In this document: positions 19,172 to 28,671 of the stretch, one piece after another | Layout: each line of letters starts with the position of its first letter | How positions within the stretch are numbered: position 1 is the stretch's first letter | NCBI RefSeq assembly: GCF_005925325.1 | Contig: NZ_SRMP01000005.1 | Coordinates: forward strand, 496,001 to 560,000 | From: Pedobacter helvus | GTDB taxonomy: Bacteria > Bacteroidota > Bacteroidia > Sphingobacteriales > Sphingobacteriaceae | Direction of reading: 5' to 3' | DNA: 64,000 bases | Translations under genes and position numbers: made by a program | The notes under the pieces: generated by a model | The model's input: the letters and a program-made list of their open reading frames with translations, nothing else | Database searches by the model: none | Told to the model about the DNA's origin: nothing

Positions 19172-20275
19172 CTAAGCGGTGTGCTGTAGTTTAATTACTT
19201 TTTTATTTTTTGAGGCGTTCTCTTTTAAAAAGTTGCCAATGATGTTGGTTAACTTATCCGTTTCTATTAAAAATCCGTCGTGACCGTAGGCGCATTTAAT
19301 GCTAGCGAATTGTGCATCAACGATATGTTTTGCCAAAAACTGTTGTTCGGTAATAGGGAAGAGTACATCGTTCTCGATACCTATAACTAAAGTGTTTGCT
19401 TTCACTAATTTCAAAGCATCAGCTATGCTTTTTCTACCGCGACCAACATTGTGGCTATCCATCGCTTTGCTTAAATACCAATAACTGTAAGCATTAAAGC
19501 GTTTGCACAGTTTCTCACCTTGGTAGTTTTGGTAAGACGAAGCCCTGAAATCGGTTACTTTATCGTTTACACTTTCTAATTGTGTTTCGTTGTAAGCTTC
19601 GTAAGTTCTGTAAGAAAGCAAGGCAATGCTTCGTGCAGTTTTCAAACCTTTGTAACCACCATCAGGTTTGTTGGCGAAAAACGTTCTGTCGGTTGCAATT
19701 GCTAAACGCTGACTTTCGTTAAAGGCAATTCCCCAAGGTGAGTGAGCTGCATTGGTAGCTACTAAAATCAAGTTTTCGATTTCGGTTTTACCTGAGATAG
19801 ACCATTCCAAAGCTTGTTGGCCACCTAACGAACCACCAATCAATGTTTTAACCGTTTTAATTCCTAGATGATCTGCCAATATTTGATGAATTGCGGCCAA
19901 ATCTCTAATGGTAAACTCTGGAAAAGCCAAGTAATAAGGTTGGCCAGTCACTGGGTTTACGCTTAAAGGATTGGTAGTGCCGTAGTTAGAACCTAACACA
20001 TTTGCGCATACAATGAAGTGTTCTTCTGGATTGAACAAATCTTTAGCGCCAAATAGGCCTTTCCACCAATCTAATACGTCGGCATTAGCTGTTAAAGCAT
20101 GGCAAGCCCAAATCACATTATCTTTTTTTGCGTTTAATGTGCCATAGGTTTGGTATGCAATTTCCAGATTGCGTAGTTTTTTGCCGCTTTCTAGCTTGAA
20201 TATTTTTGAATATTTATGCACCCCTAAATCCCATAAAGGGGACTTGGCGCTTACCTTATTTATATTATTTGACAT
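19172..20275 (-). CDS. metX: Homoserine O-acetyltransferase
   Basis: It transfers acetyl from acetyl-CoA to homoserine. The alpha/beta-hydrolase fold shows the nucleophile elbow LIGGSLGGQQALEW, and Asp/His of the triad near VIGIENDVLFP and AYGHDGFLIE. The conserved part begins at about KYSKIFKLESGKKL. The residues before it (SPLWDLGVH) are encoded inside the left arm of an inverted-repeat element, so the natural start is uncertain. Candidates are the ATG used here, an ATG 15 bases upstream, or GTG at 20221, just at the edge of the repeat. It sits between metY and hom on one strand. Confidence 0.9.
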   Translation of the reverse strand: MSNNINKVSAKSPLWDLGVHKYSKIFKLESGKKLRNLEIAYQTYGTLNAKKDNVIWACHALTANADVLDWWKGLFGAKDLFNPEEHFIVCANVLGSNYGTTNPLSVNPVTGQPYYLAFPEFTIRDLAAIHQILADHLGIKTVKTLIGGSLGGQQALEWSISGKTEIENLILVATNAAHSPWGIAFNESQRLAIATDRTFFANKPDGGYKGLKTARSIALLSYRTYEAYNETQLESVNDKVTDFRASSYQNYQGEKLCKRFNAYSYWYLSKAMDSHNVGRGRKSIADALKLVKANTLVIGIENDVLFPITEQQFLAKHIVDAQFASIKCAYGHDGFLIETDKLTNIIGNFLKENASKNKKVIKLQHTA

Positions 20276-20320
20276 ATTTATTTTATACAATTTCCATAAA
20301 GCCCCTTTAGGGGTTTGGGG

Positions 20321-20322
<2 letters not shown>
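20221..20322. repeat. Inverted-repeat element, copy 1 (metY/metX gap)
   Basis: Arms CCCCTAAATCCC..AAAGGGGACTT and AAGCCCCTTTAGGGGTTTGGGG are complementary over about 22 bases and enclose an AT-rich centre of about 50 bases. One arm ends on the metY stop codon, the other lies in the first codons of metX. A second copy fills the gap at 48996-49092. Confidence 0.75.
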
Positions 20323-21622
<1,300 letters not shown>

Positions 21623-21660
21623 TCAGTTTTAATGTTGTAAAGTTGGAATGTTGACCTGTT

Positions 21661-21701
21661 AAGGTACGTCAGTGGGGCGTATCCCGTTTTGGCGGGACCT
21701 T
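21661..21701 (-). promoter_or_regulatory. Hairpin between leader ORF and metY (possible attenuator)
   Basis: An outer AAGGT/ACCTT stem and an inner CCCG/CGGG stem enclose a GC-rich loop region, standing out in AT-rich surroundings. It lies about 40 bases past the leader stop and 45 bases before the metY ATG. No T-run follows, so it is not a simple intrinsic terminator. It could be an attenuator of another kind or a repeat element. Confidence 0.4.
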
Positions 21702-21739
21702 CCTAATTGTTAAAAATTACAAGTGGAAGATTTTTGAGT

Positions 21740-21874
21740 TTAGTACATGCGAATGCACATACACATCATCAATTGCATGTTGCAGCAATTGCCAATAATA
21801 GAAGTAGAAATAGGATTTTGTCCGACCTGCTCGGGAAACGTGTTTCTTGAAGAAATAGAATTAATTAGTTTCAT
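21740..21874 (-). CDS. Cys/Met-rich 44-aa leader peptide upstream of metY
   Basis: The ATG is 8 bases past the closing stem of the SAM riboswitch and the frame runs 44 codons to TAA. The peptide starts MKLINSISSRNTFPEQ and ends CCNMQLMMCMCIRMY. That last stretch holds 4 Cys and 5 Met in 15 residues. Translational leaders that monitor charged tRNA have exactly this design, with codons of the end-product amino acids bunched near the stop. The operon behind it makes homocysteine from a sulfide acceptor pathway, so Met and Cys are the right signals. No homology is claimed. The alternative is that CAT/ACA low-complexity on the other strand creates the Met codons by chance, but that does not explain the TGC and TGT codons. 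Confidence 0.65.
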   Translation of the reverse strand: MKLINSISSRNTFPEQVGQNPISTSIIGNCCNMQLMMCMCIRMY

Positions 21875-21881
21875 CTTATTA

Positions 21882-21990
21882 ATTTATATTTCCAAAATGC
21901 ACCATGCAATTTGGCCAGGAATTGGCACCTTCTCTTTTTGAGGGTTGCCAGTGGGTCTTTGAGCCTGTCTCTCGCCACTTCTTTATAAAT
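21882..21990 (-). ncRNA. SAM-I (S-box) riboswitch of the met operon
   Basis: Read on the minus strand, the order matches the S-box core. There is AAGAAGTGGCGAGAGA, then GGCTC, GACCCACTGGCAACC, and AAGGTGCCAATTCCTGGCC. A closing P1 stem ATTTATA/TATAAAT is formed by 21984-21990 and 21882-21888. S-box RNAs bind S-adenosylmethionine and repress methionine genes. The P1 3' strand runs almost to the ATG of the leader ORF, so the aptamer may control that initiation region as well as the transcript. Confidence 0.88.
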
Positions 21991-22039
21991 CAATACCGTT
22001 AAGGTGATTGACTTTTATTTGGTTCTCCAAATAATGTTT

Positions 22040-22070
22040 CAAATATAGGCTGTTTTTTGTTTCAAACAAA
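22040..22070 (-). promoter_or_regulatory. Promoter of the metY-metX-hom operon
   Basis: Read on the minus strand, TTTG (22070-22067) and TATATTTG (22047-22040) are separated by 19 bases, an exact Bacteroidota primary-sigma pattern. Transcription would start near 22033, about 40 bases before the riboswitch. Confidence 0.7.
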
Positions 22071-22248
22071 ATAAAATTCTGAAAAATAATTATCTATCTG
22101 ATTTTCAATTAGTTTTTTATAGGTTAGCTACAGATGCACCGATAATAATTTTAAATTAAATACCTATAAATGAAAAAATATATGTGTATCTGTTGCTAAA
22201 AAAAATATTTGAATGATATATCAAACTATTCTTGGAAGAATAAAATAC

Positions 22249-22256
22249 TAACTTTG
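22249..22256 (+). promoter_or_regulatory. Possible -7 box of cysE
   Basis: TAACTTTG matches TAnnTTTG and lies 26 bases before the TTG start of cysE. No well-spaced TTTG upstream element is seen, so this is only a half-site. Confidence 0.35.
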
Positions 22257-22282
22257 TAGACTTACTATACAATTTAAACACT

Positions 22283-23077
22283 TTGAATACCGAATTTCTA
22301 AATAGCATCATCGAGCGCCAAAATCAGCAACAGGTTGTGCCTTCTAATCAAACGATTGCGAATTGGGCTCAGTCGTTGTTAAATTTGATTTTTCCAGAAA
22401 GAGGAGCATCTACAAATTATAATCAAGATGTATTGAAGGGCGTTTTCTTTGAACTTAAGGAAGAACTCTTACTTATATTGAAATCTACAAAGTCATCAAA
22501 CAAAGTCTTAAATAAAGGAATTGCTGATGCTTTTTTCGATAGATTACCTGAAATTTATCGCAAGTTAAATACAGACTTGGTTTCTCTGGTTGATGGCGAC
22601 CCAGCAGCGCAAAGTGAGTTTGAAATCATTAGATGTTATCCCGGTTTTTTTGCAGTGGCGATGTATCGCTTTGCACACGAACTACATTTATTGGATGTGC
22701 CTCATATTCCACGTATCATTACTGAATATGCACATACAACAACTGGAATTGACATTCATCCGGCAGCAGAAATTGGGGAATATTTATACATAGACCACGG
22801 TACAGGCTTGGTGATAGGGGAGACTACGGTAATCGGCAATCATGTGAAATTATATCAAGGAGTTACCTTGGGCGCACTGAGTGTAGATAAGTCGAAATCT
22901 AATGTTAAGCGGCATCCAACAATCGGTAATCATGTCATTATTTATTCTGGAGCAACTATTTTAGGCGGAGAAACGTTTATTGGAGATCACAGTGTGATTG
23001 GTGGCAACGTTTGGTTAACGAGAAGTGTTCCAGAAGGGTCGACGGTTTACCATCAAGCGGAAATAAAAATTAAGTAG
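22283..23077 (+). CDS. cysE: Serine O-acetyltransferase
   Basis: It acetylates serine for cysteine synthesis. An N-terminal helical domain (about 1-130) precedes a left-handed beta-helix of hexapeptide repeats from about 150, with DIHPAAEIGEYLYIDHGTGLVIGETTVIGN and the catalytic His in IDHGTG. The C-terminus ends in EIKIK, without the Ile end used by enterobacterial enzymes to dock on O-acetylserine sulfhydrylase, except for this I-K pattern. No ATG is available upstream of the conserved part, so the TTG is taken as the start. It is divergent from the met operon; cysM follows 161 bases later. Confidence 0.88.
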   Translation: MNTEFLNSIIERQNQQQVVPSNQTIANWAQSLLNLIFPERGASTNYNQDVLKGVFFELKEELLLILKSTKSSNKVLNKGIADAFFDRLPEIYRKLNTDLVSLVDGDPAAQSEFEIIRCYPGFFAVAMYRFAHELHLLDVPHIPRIITEYAHTTTGIDIHPAAEIGEYLYIDHGTGLVIGETTVIGNHVKLYQGVTLGALSVDKSKSNVKRHPTIGNHVIIYSGATILGGETFIGDHSVIGGNVWLTRSVPEGSTVYHQAEIKIK

Positions 23078-23238
23078 CAAATAGCTGATAGTTGATAGTT
23101 TTGGGCGACTAGATAAATCCCCTTAAATCTGCATTATCATCTGCGAAAATCAGCGGGAGCTAAATTAAGATTGAATAGATAAGTTAAATACTTAAGACGA
23201 TATCTGTGAAATCTCTTAATCTGTGAAATTTTAAAAAT

Positions 23239-24111
23239 ATGAAAACCATTATAGATTGCATCGGAAATACACCATTGGCGGAAATTAGATATCTCAATAC
23301 CAATCCGAACGTTAAAATTTATGCAAAGCTAGAGGGAAATAATCCTGGCGGAAGTGTAAAAGACAGAGCGGCTTTAAATATGATCCGCAGTGCGATGGAG
23401 CGAGGAGAAGTAGATAAAAATACAAAGCTCATTGAAGCTACCAGCGGAAACACAGGGATTGCATTGGCGATGATTGCTTCTATTTACGGTATCGATATTG
23501 AGTTGGTGATGCCGTCAAGCTCTACCAGAGAACGCACTTTAACGATGGAAGCTTTTGGCGCTAAAGTGACTTTATTAGATTCTATTGAGGTTTGTAGAGA
23601 TTACGCAGAAGAGAAAGGAACACAACCTGGTTATTTTTTACTGAACCAATTTGCCAATCCAGATAATTATTTAGCGCATTACAAAACTACCGGTCCGGAG
23701 ATTTGGGAAGGGACTGAAGGAAAGATTACGCACTTTGTAAGTAGTATGGGAACTACAGGTAGTATCATGGGCAATTCGAGATACTTGAAAGAAAAGAACC
23801 CTGATATCCAGATTGTAGGTTGCCAACCAACAGAAGAATCATCTATTCCTGGTATTCGTCGTTGGCCTATCGAATATTTGCCAAAGATTTATGAGCCAGA
23901 ACGTGTAGATAGAATTATGGATGTTTCTCAGCAAGATGCGACTTTAGCAGCTAGAGCATTGGCAAAAAAAGAAGGTATTTTCGCTGGAATGAGCAGTGGC
24001 GGTGCGCTGCATTGTGCTTTGCAACTAGCAGAAGAATTAGAAAGCGGCTTGATCGTTTTTATCACCTGCGATAGAGGGGATAGGTATTTGAGTAGTGATT
24101 TGTTTGGGTAG
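23239..24111 (+). CDS. cysM: O-acetylserine sulfhydrylase B (cysteine synthase B)
   Basis: This PLP enzyme makes cysteine from O-acetylserine and a sulfur donor. The PLP lysine is in NPGGSVKDRAA, the substrate loop is EATSGNTGIAL, and the phosphate loop is SSMGTTGSIMG. At 290 residues it matches CysM rather than the longer CysK. With cysE directly before it, the pair forms a complete serine-to-cysteine route, which also feeds the Met genes on either side. Confidence 0.9.
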   Translation: MKTIIDCIGNTPLAEIRYLNTNPNVKIYAKLEGNNPGGSVKDRAALNMIRSAMERGEVDKNTKLIEATSGNTGIALAMIASIYGIDIELVMPSSSTRERTLTMEAFGAKVTLLDSIEVCRDYAEEKGTQPGYFLLNQFANPDNYLAHYKTTGPEIWEGTEGKITHFVSSMGTTGSIMGNSRYLKEKNPDIQIVGCQPTEESSIPGIRRWPIEYLPKIYEPERVDRIMDVSQQDATLAARALAKKEGIFAGMSSGGALHCALQLAEELESGLIVFITCDRGDRYLSSDLFG

Positions 24112-24129
24112 CAGCGCTAAGCAGCATCG

Positions 24130-24239
24130 TCGTCATTTCGACCTTGTGGAGAATTGAAAAAAAACGTAGTTAAATCTTTGGATATGCTGTACATTTTCAA
24201 AGATTTCTCCGTTACGCTGCGCTCCAGTCGAAATGACGA
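24130..24239. repeat. 110-bp element with 13-bp terminal inverted repeats
   Basis: TCGTCATTTCGAC at the left and GTCGAAATGACGA at the right are perfect inverted repeats. An inner GGAGAA/TTCTCC pair nests within them. There is no ORF inside. It occupies most of the gap between the convergent cysM and cystathionine gamma-synthase genes and looks like a MITE-type or REP-type element. Confidence 0.7.
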
Positions 24240-24290
24240 ATGTAGTATAGGCTTCTGCGAATTTGAATTTTAACTTTCGACTCTACACTT

Positions 24291-25409
24291 TTAACTCCCT
24301 AGCGCTTGTTCCAAATCTGCAATCAAATCATCGATATGCTCTAAACCAACTGAAATACGGATTAAGTTTTGCGGAGTTTTACTAGTTGGGCCTTCTACAG
24401 AAGCACGGTGTTCAATTAAGCTTTCTACACCGCCCAAACTTGTCGCCTGGCTGAAAACTTTCACGCTGTTTACCACTTTTCTAGCAAAATCAGCATCACC
24501 TTTGGTTAGAATGGAAAGCATGCCACCGAAACCTTTCATTTGTTTCTTCACAATTTCGTGTTGCGGATGCAAAGCTAAGCCAGGGTAAAAAACAGCTTCA
24601 ACTTTAGGATGCTCGTTCAAGTAATTAGCTAATTTTTCCGCGTTTTCACAATGACCTTTAATTCGGTAAGCTAAGGTCTTGATACTTCTAAGCAATAAAA
24701 AGCAATCGAATGGTGAAGGTACTGCACCGCCAGTTTCCTGTATGTTCTTGATCTTATCGTAGAATTCGTTTTTAGCCGAAAAGGTTAAAGAACCGCCTAA
24801 AACATCACTATGCCCACCAATGTATTTGGTTGTAGAGTGCATGACAATATCAGCCCCTAAAGCGATTGGATTTTGTAAAATTGGGGAAGCAAAAGTGCTA
24901 TCAACGGCAAATATAAGTTGATGTTTTTTCGCAATTTTTCCCAGAACTTCGATATCGCAAATTTTCAATAAGGGGTTAGAAGGTGTTTCTGCCCAAAGTA
25001 AAACAGTATTTGGTTTTACATGTTTTTCAACTTCATCAACAACTGTTAGATCAACGAAATCGAAAGTTAGGATATCTGCAAAAATGGTCAGTAATTGTTT
25101 TTTGAAACCCCAATACATATCGTCTGGCGCAATAATATGACTACCAGGCTTCAAAGCTTGAAAAATTGCCATTCCAGCAGTGTTGCCAGAAGAAAAAGCA
25201 CAAGTATCGGCACCACCTTCTAACTCAGTAATTACTTTTTCTAAGGCAGAACGGTTTGGATTGCTTACTCTACTATACATGTGACCTCCAGGATAGCCAC
25301 CATCTTCGCCTCTAAAGTAGGTTGTAGACAGATGAATTGGAGAGGTAACATCCCCGGTAGCGGCTTTTACCAAGCTAGAGGCGTGAATAGCAGTAGTTTC
25401 TGGCTTCAT
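24291..25409 (-). CDS. Cystathionine gamma-synthase/lyase family PLP enzyme
   Basis: This belongs to the Cys/Met-metabolism PLP family, with the PLP lysine in MHSTTKYIGGHSDVLGG and the C-terminal RISVGLEHIDDLIADLEQAL. The start is placed at MKPETTAIHAS; the open frame continues 102 bases upstream but those residues are unlike the family. The length of 372 residues and the motif set fit a gamma-synthase (MetB) or a gamma/beta-lyase (MetC/MGL type), and these cannot be separated by eye. A TACATTTG promoter box lies at 25444-25437. With metY nearby, the cell seems to own both direct sulfhydrylation and transsulfuration. Confidence 0.85.
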   Translation of the reverse strand: MKPETTAIHASSLVKAATGDVTSPIHLSTTYFRGEDGGYPGGHMYSRVSNPNRSALEKVITELEGGADTCAFSSGNTAGMAIFQALKPGSHIIAPDDMYWGFKKQLLTIFADILTFDFVDLTVVDEVEKHVKPNTVLLWAETPSNPLLKICDIEVLGKIAKKHQLIFAVDSTFASPILQNPIALGADIVMHSTTKYIGGHSDVLGGSLTFSAKNEFYDKIKNIQETGGAVPSPFDCFLLLRSIKTLAYRIKGHCENAEKLANYLNEHPKVEAVFYPGLALHPQHEIVKKQMKGFGGMLSILTKGDADFARKVVNSVKVFSQATSLGGVESLIEHRASVEGPTSKTPQNLIRISVGLEHIDDLIADLEQALGS

Positions 25410-25621
25410 GATAATCAGGTTTAAAAGGTGATTAAACAAATGTAGATTAAATAGCCCAAATACTTTATTTTTGGCAAGATTTATGTAAAGAGTTTCACGA
25501 AAATTATACAAAGAGTGAAGGTTTAACCATAAATCTTAATCTACTTTAAAATAAACAAGAAATGAAACCATTCCGTCATATCAGGAATAGCTTCATCACA
25601 AAAGAAAACAAAATCAAGAAA

Positions 25622-26113
25622 ATGAAAAGATTAATTTTAGCTATCGCTTTATTCTCTGCATCCTTAGTGGTGTTAGAAAGTTGTTCTCCAAAAACTACCT
25701 CAGGTGCGCCTGCGGTAAGAAGAGGCAATGTTACAGGTAACTGGATGTTAAACAATATCACTTTTGAAGGTATTCCTGATGTAGCAGTAAGATCGTTTTT
25801 AGGAGAAAGCTCTTATAAATGTTTTGTTGGCAGTACTTGGAGATTAACCAACAGCGGAAATGGTAGCTACAGCTTGCCTTCTAGTGCAAGTTGTTCAGCT
25901 AAAACTCAAAATATTTTTTGGTCGGTAAGCACGGCTGATGAGACTTTCCAGTTTAAAAAACTATACGAAGGTGAGAAAGCTAAAAATGTAACAGAAGGTT
26001 ATCGTTTAGTGCTATCTAGTGCTGACGATAATACCATGACTGTAAAATCACCAATTGAATATAGTGGTAAAACTGCTTACGTAGTAATGAACTTCGTGAA
26101 AGCAGTAAATTAA
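25622..26113 (+). CDS. Lipocalin-like lipoprotein, 163 aa
   Basis: The ATG giving MKRLILAIALF is chosen because a lipoprotein signal with the box VVLESC follows; the longer frame upstream adds a non-signal segment. The mature part (GNWMLNNITFEGIP to the end) has alternating beta strands and four Cys residues. It resembles small lipocalin-like proteins of Bacteroidota. It is probably attached to the outer membrane. The ligand is unknown. A strong terminator follows. Confidence 0.75.
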   Translation: MKRLILAIALFSASLVVLESCSPKTTSGAPAVRRGNVTGNWMLNNITFEGIPDVAVRSFLGESSYKCFVGSTWRLTNSGNGSYSLPSSASCSAKTQNIFWSVSTADETFQFKKLYEGEKAKNVTEGYRLVLSSADDNTMTVKSPIEYSGKTAYVVMNFVKAVN

Positions 26114-26133
26114 GCTTAAAACATATTTGCTAG

Positions 26134-26164
26134 GAGCCGTGAGCATTTGCTTACGGCTTTTTTG
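26134..26164 (+). terminator. Terminator after the lipocalin-like gene
   Basis: A nine-pair stem (GCCGTGAGC/GCTTACGGC, one wobble) with a four-base loop is followed by a run of T residues, 20 bases past the stop codon. Confidence 0.85.
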
Positions 26165-26269
26165 TTGCCGTATAAATACGTGATCCAATCCGTATTTACT
26201 CCTAAAAGTTAATTAGAAGGAACTTTTGCCTTACTCAATCGTTCAGTTTTATATCATTAGTTAAATATC

Positions 26270-27154
26270 ATGAACGAGAATATAGATCCGAAGAAATTAT
26301 ACCCATCGCCACCATTTGATACACCAGACCAGGATTACCCTGGTACAGAAAATAAAATGGAGCCCAAAGCAGACCACGGCGAAGAAAGCTATGTAGGCTA
26401 CGGTCGTTTTAAAGGTAAAAAGGTAATAATCACTGGAGGAGATTCTGGAATAGGCAAGGCAGTAGCTATAGCATTTGCAAGAGAAGGGGCTGATGTATTG
26501 ATCAGTTATCTAGCCGATGTGGAAGATAAAGACGCAGAAGATACCGCTGAATATGTAAGAAAAGCTGGAAGAAAAGCAGTTTTGATGAAAGGCGACATCA
26601 CCAGTGAAAAACATTGCAAAGCAATTATAGATAAAGCTGTAGAAGAATTTGGGCAGATAGATGTATTGATCAATAATGCCGCTTTTCACATCGCTAGAAA
26701 AAAGCTTGAAGATATTCCAACAGATGAATGGGAACTGACCTTTGATACTAATGTAAATGCAATCTTCTATTTATGTAAGGCTGCTGTTCCCCACATGCCG
26801 AAGGGAAGTAGTATCATCAACACCAGTTCGGTGGTAGCTTTTGATCCTTCCGAAGATTTATTGCCCTATTCTGCAACCAAAAGTGCAGTAATTAATCTCA
26901 CAGCCAATCTTAATCAAATTTTATTAAAGCAAGGTACGGGAATTCGAGTTAACTCGGTTGCCCCAGGTCCAGTTTGGACACCGTTAATTCCTGCTACCAA
27001 GTTCGATGTGGAAACTTTCGGCGAAAATACAGCGATGGAGCGTCCAGGGCAACCCGTAGAAATAGCACCAGCATTCTTGTTTTTGGCTTCCGCCGATGCC
27101 AGTTTTATTTCTGGTGCCGTATTGCCAGTAACTGGTGGTAGAATTACAATTTAG
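26270..27154 (+). CDS. Short-chain dehydrogenase/reductase, general-stress type
   Basis: This is an NAD(P)-dependent oxidoreductase. The Rossmann motif is IITGGDSGIGKAVA, the catalytic Ser is in NTSSVVAF, and Tyr and Lys are in YSATKSAV. An N-terminal extension of about 45 residues, rich in Pro, Asp and Gly, matches the form found in YghA/GsiB-region-type stress SDRs. The substrate is unknown. It overlaps the small convergent gene by 11 bases and opens a region of stress-type genes. Confidence 0.85.
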   Translation: MNENIDPKKLYPSPPFDTPDQDYPGTENKMEPKADHGEESYVGYGRFKGKKVIITGGDSGIGKAVAIAFAREGADVLISYLADVEDKDAEDTAEYVRKAGRKAVLMKGDITSEKHCKAIIDKAVEEFGQIDVLINNAAFHIARKKLEDIPTDEWELTFDTNVNAIFYLCKAAVPHMPKGSSIINTSSVVAFDPSEDLLPYSATKSAVINLTANLNQILLKQGTGIRVNSVAPGPVWTPLIPATKFDVETFGENTAMERPGQPVEIAPAFLFLASADASFISGAVLPVTGGRITI

Positions 27155-27383
27155 TGAAATAAGCGAGCGCTTCTGTTATCACCTGTTGAACATAGTCTTT
27201 CTGTGCTTCGGCAGGTGAATTTTCTTTAGTTAATAGTTTGTGCATATGTATAATTTTGCTATCCAATGCAATCGCCATGAAAGCATACAATTCATCAACT
27301 CCTTTTTCTGGAACCTGACTAGCATAACCAGTAGCGGCAATCGCCTTCCTACTATTTTGGAGTTTGTATGTATTTAAGGCCAT
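27144..27383 (-). CDS. Small hypothetical protein, 79 aa
   Basis: This soluble, mostly helical protein has no recognised domain (ends in QVITEALAYFTKL). Its 3' end overlaps the SDR gene by 11 bases. It is kept because it has a good ATG and fills an otherwise empty stretch. The following gap to 27674 holds no other ORF, only AT-rich promoter-like DNA including a GTATTTATAC site and a nearby inverted ATAAATAT copy. Confidence 0.5.
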   Translation of the reverse strand: MALNTYKLQNSRKAIAATGYASQVPEKGVDELYAFMAIALDSKIIHMHKLLTKENSPAEAQKDYVQQVITEALAYFTKL

Positions 27384-27674
27384 AACCTCTGCGTAGCTCT
27401 AGAAACGCAATTGCAACTAATACCGTAGATGTGCTGATTTAAACAGTGCTTACTCAGTTCTTTTAAGTTAGCTAGGTAATATTCATATGAATTAAAACAC
27501 TAAGCCTTAATAAATTGTTAAATTTTCAAACCAGTACATCGTAGTTAAATACAGTATTTATACGCTATTTTTTAGTATAAATATCCTTTTTAAGGTAAAT
27601 GGGATGTCGGAAATTAGTTAGTACAAATCATCACGTAGTGAGATGGTTATTCTTTGATTTTTAATTAGTTAGTT

Positions 27675-28205
27675 ATGGTTAACACAATTGAATCTAATGC
27701 TTCAAAAAAGAAAACACTCAACAAAGGAGATTTTAAATCTTTAGTAGAAGGTTTACAGCAGGTTTATGGTGCCGAAAAACAATGGTCTACCGTATTGCCA
27801 ATTTTGCAATTAGCAGTTGGTTGCGAAGATTTACTGGAAACGCTCAACAAGTTCGAAAAAGAAGAGAAGGAGCATATTCATCGTTTAGAAAGTATTTTCT
27901 ACGCACTTGATGTTCCGGTTGAAGAAGTACAGAACAAAGATGTAGAAGTATTGATTGATGAATGTTACGATATTATAGATGTAACTCCGAGGAATAGCTT
28001 TATCAGAGATGCAGGTTTGATAGTAGGAATGCAACAATTACAGCAGTATCAAATTACTGCTCACACTTCGCTACTAGCTCAGGCACTAGAATGTAATGAA
28101 GAAAAAGTAGTTAACCTTCTACGTGTAATCATTCATAATAAACAGCAAGAAGAGGACCAATTGGCAATGGCTGGCACTAGCCAGATGCTCGATGAAATAA
28201 CCTAG
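27675..28205 (+). CDS. DUF892 (YciE/YciF-like) ferritin-like protein
   Basis: This four-helix bundle protein has glutamates placed as in ferritin-like families (YGAEKQW, then EKEEKEHIHRLE, and a late QQEEDQLA). DUF892 proteins are induced by osmotic and general stress in several bacteria. The exact reaction is not known, and metal binding is inferred from the fold only. The receiver-domain gene starts 5 bases after its stop, so the two form one transcript. Confidence 0.75.
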   Translation: MVNTIESNASKKKTLNKGDFKSLVEGLQQVYGAEKQWSTVLPILQLAVGCEDLLETLNKFEKEEKEHIHRLESIFYALDVPVEEVQNKDVEVLIDECYDIIDVTPRNSFIRDAGLIVGMQQLQQYQITAHTSLLAQALECNEEKVVNLLRVIIHNKQQEEDQLAMAGTSQMLDEIT

Positions 28206-28209
28206 GCAC

Positions 28210-28590
28210 ATGATAAAAATTCCTATCGCTACCGAGAAACGTAAGTTGTTGATATTTGAGGATGAAGACAGTATGCAAAATGTACTTGCAGAAGCATTAG
28301 TTTCCGAAAGATTTCAACTTGAATTTGTTTCAAAAGAGGCGATAGGAAAAACTGATGTTTCTTATCCAGAGCTTATTTTGCTCGATCATTTTTCAGCACC
28401 TTTATCTCACGTAGAAAATTACTGTGAAAAAATTAAGGCGTTTTTCCCTAATACACCTTTAATTGTGCTTTCCGCGTATCCGCTAAATAGTTTTTGCAAT
28501 TATACAAGCCATATGGATTTGTTTATTGCCAAGCCGTTTGATTTAAATCACCTTTTATCAAGTGTAGAAAGCTGTTTAATTGAAGGTTGA
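28210..28590 (+). CDS. Stand-alone response-regulator receiver domain
   Basis: The receiver fold has acidic residues Glu17/Asp18 in LLIFEDED, the likely phospho-acceptor Asp59 in LILLDHF, and Lys108 in IAKPF. There is no output domain, so it would act by protein contact or as a phosphate sink. The dimerisation face and the helix after Asp59 are divergent from the usual CheY pattern. It is co-transcribed with the DUF892 gene and is 81 bases before the PAS kinase gene. Confidence 0.8.
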   Translation: MIKIPIATEKRKLLIFEDEDSMQNVLAEALVSERFQLEFVSKEAIGKTDVSYPELILLDHFSAPLSHVENYCEKIKAFFPNTPLIVLSAYPLNSFCNYTSHMDLFIAKPFDLNHLLSSVESCLIEG

Positions 28591-28671
28591 TAATTTATAA
28601 AGTGTTACCACTATATGGTTTATTTAACTCATTTTGTTTATATTTATTGAAATAACTATCTCAAAAGCTTA

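Noticed and set aside
21747..21941. Plus-strand 64-codon ORF over the leader region
   Set aside because: It is the antisense of the riboswitch and Cys/Met leader, with the RNA evidence clearly on the minus strand.
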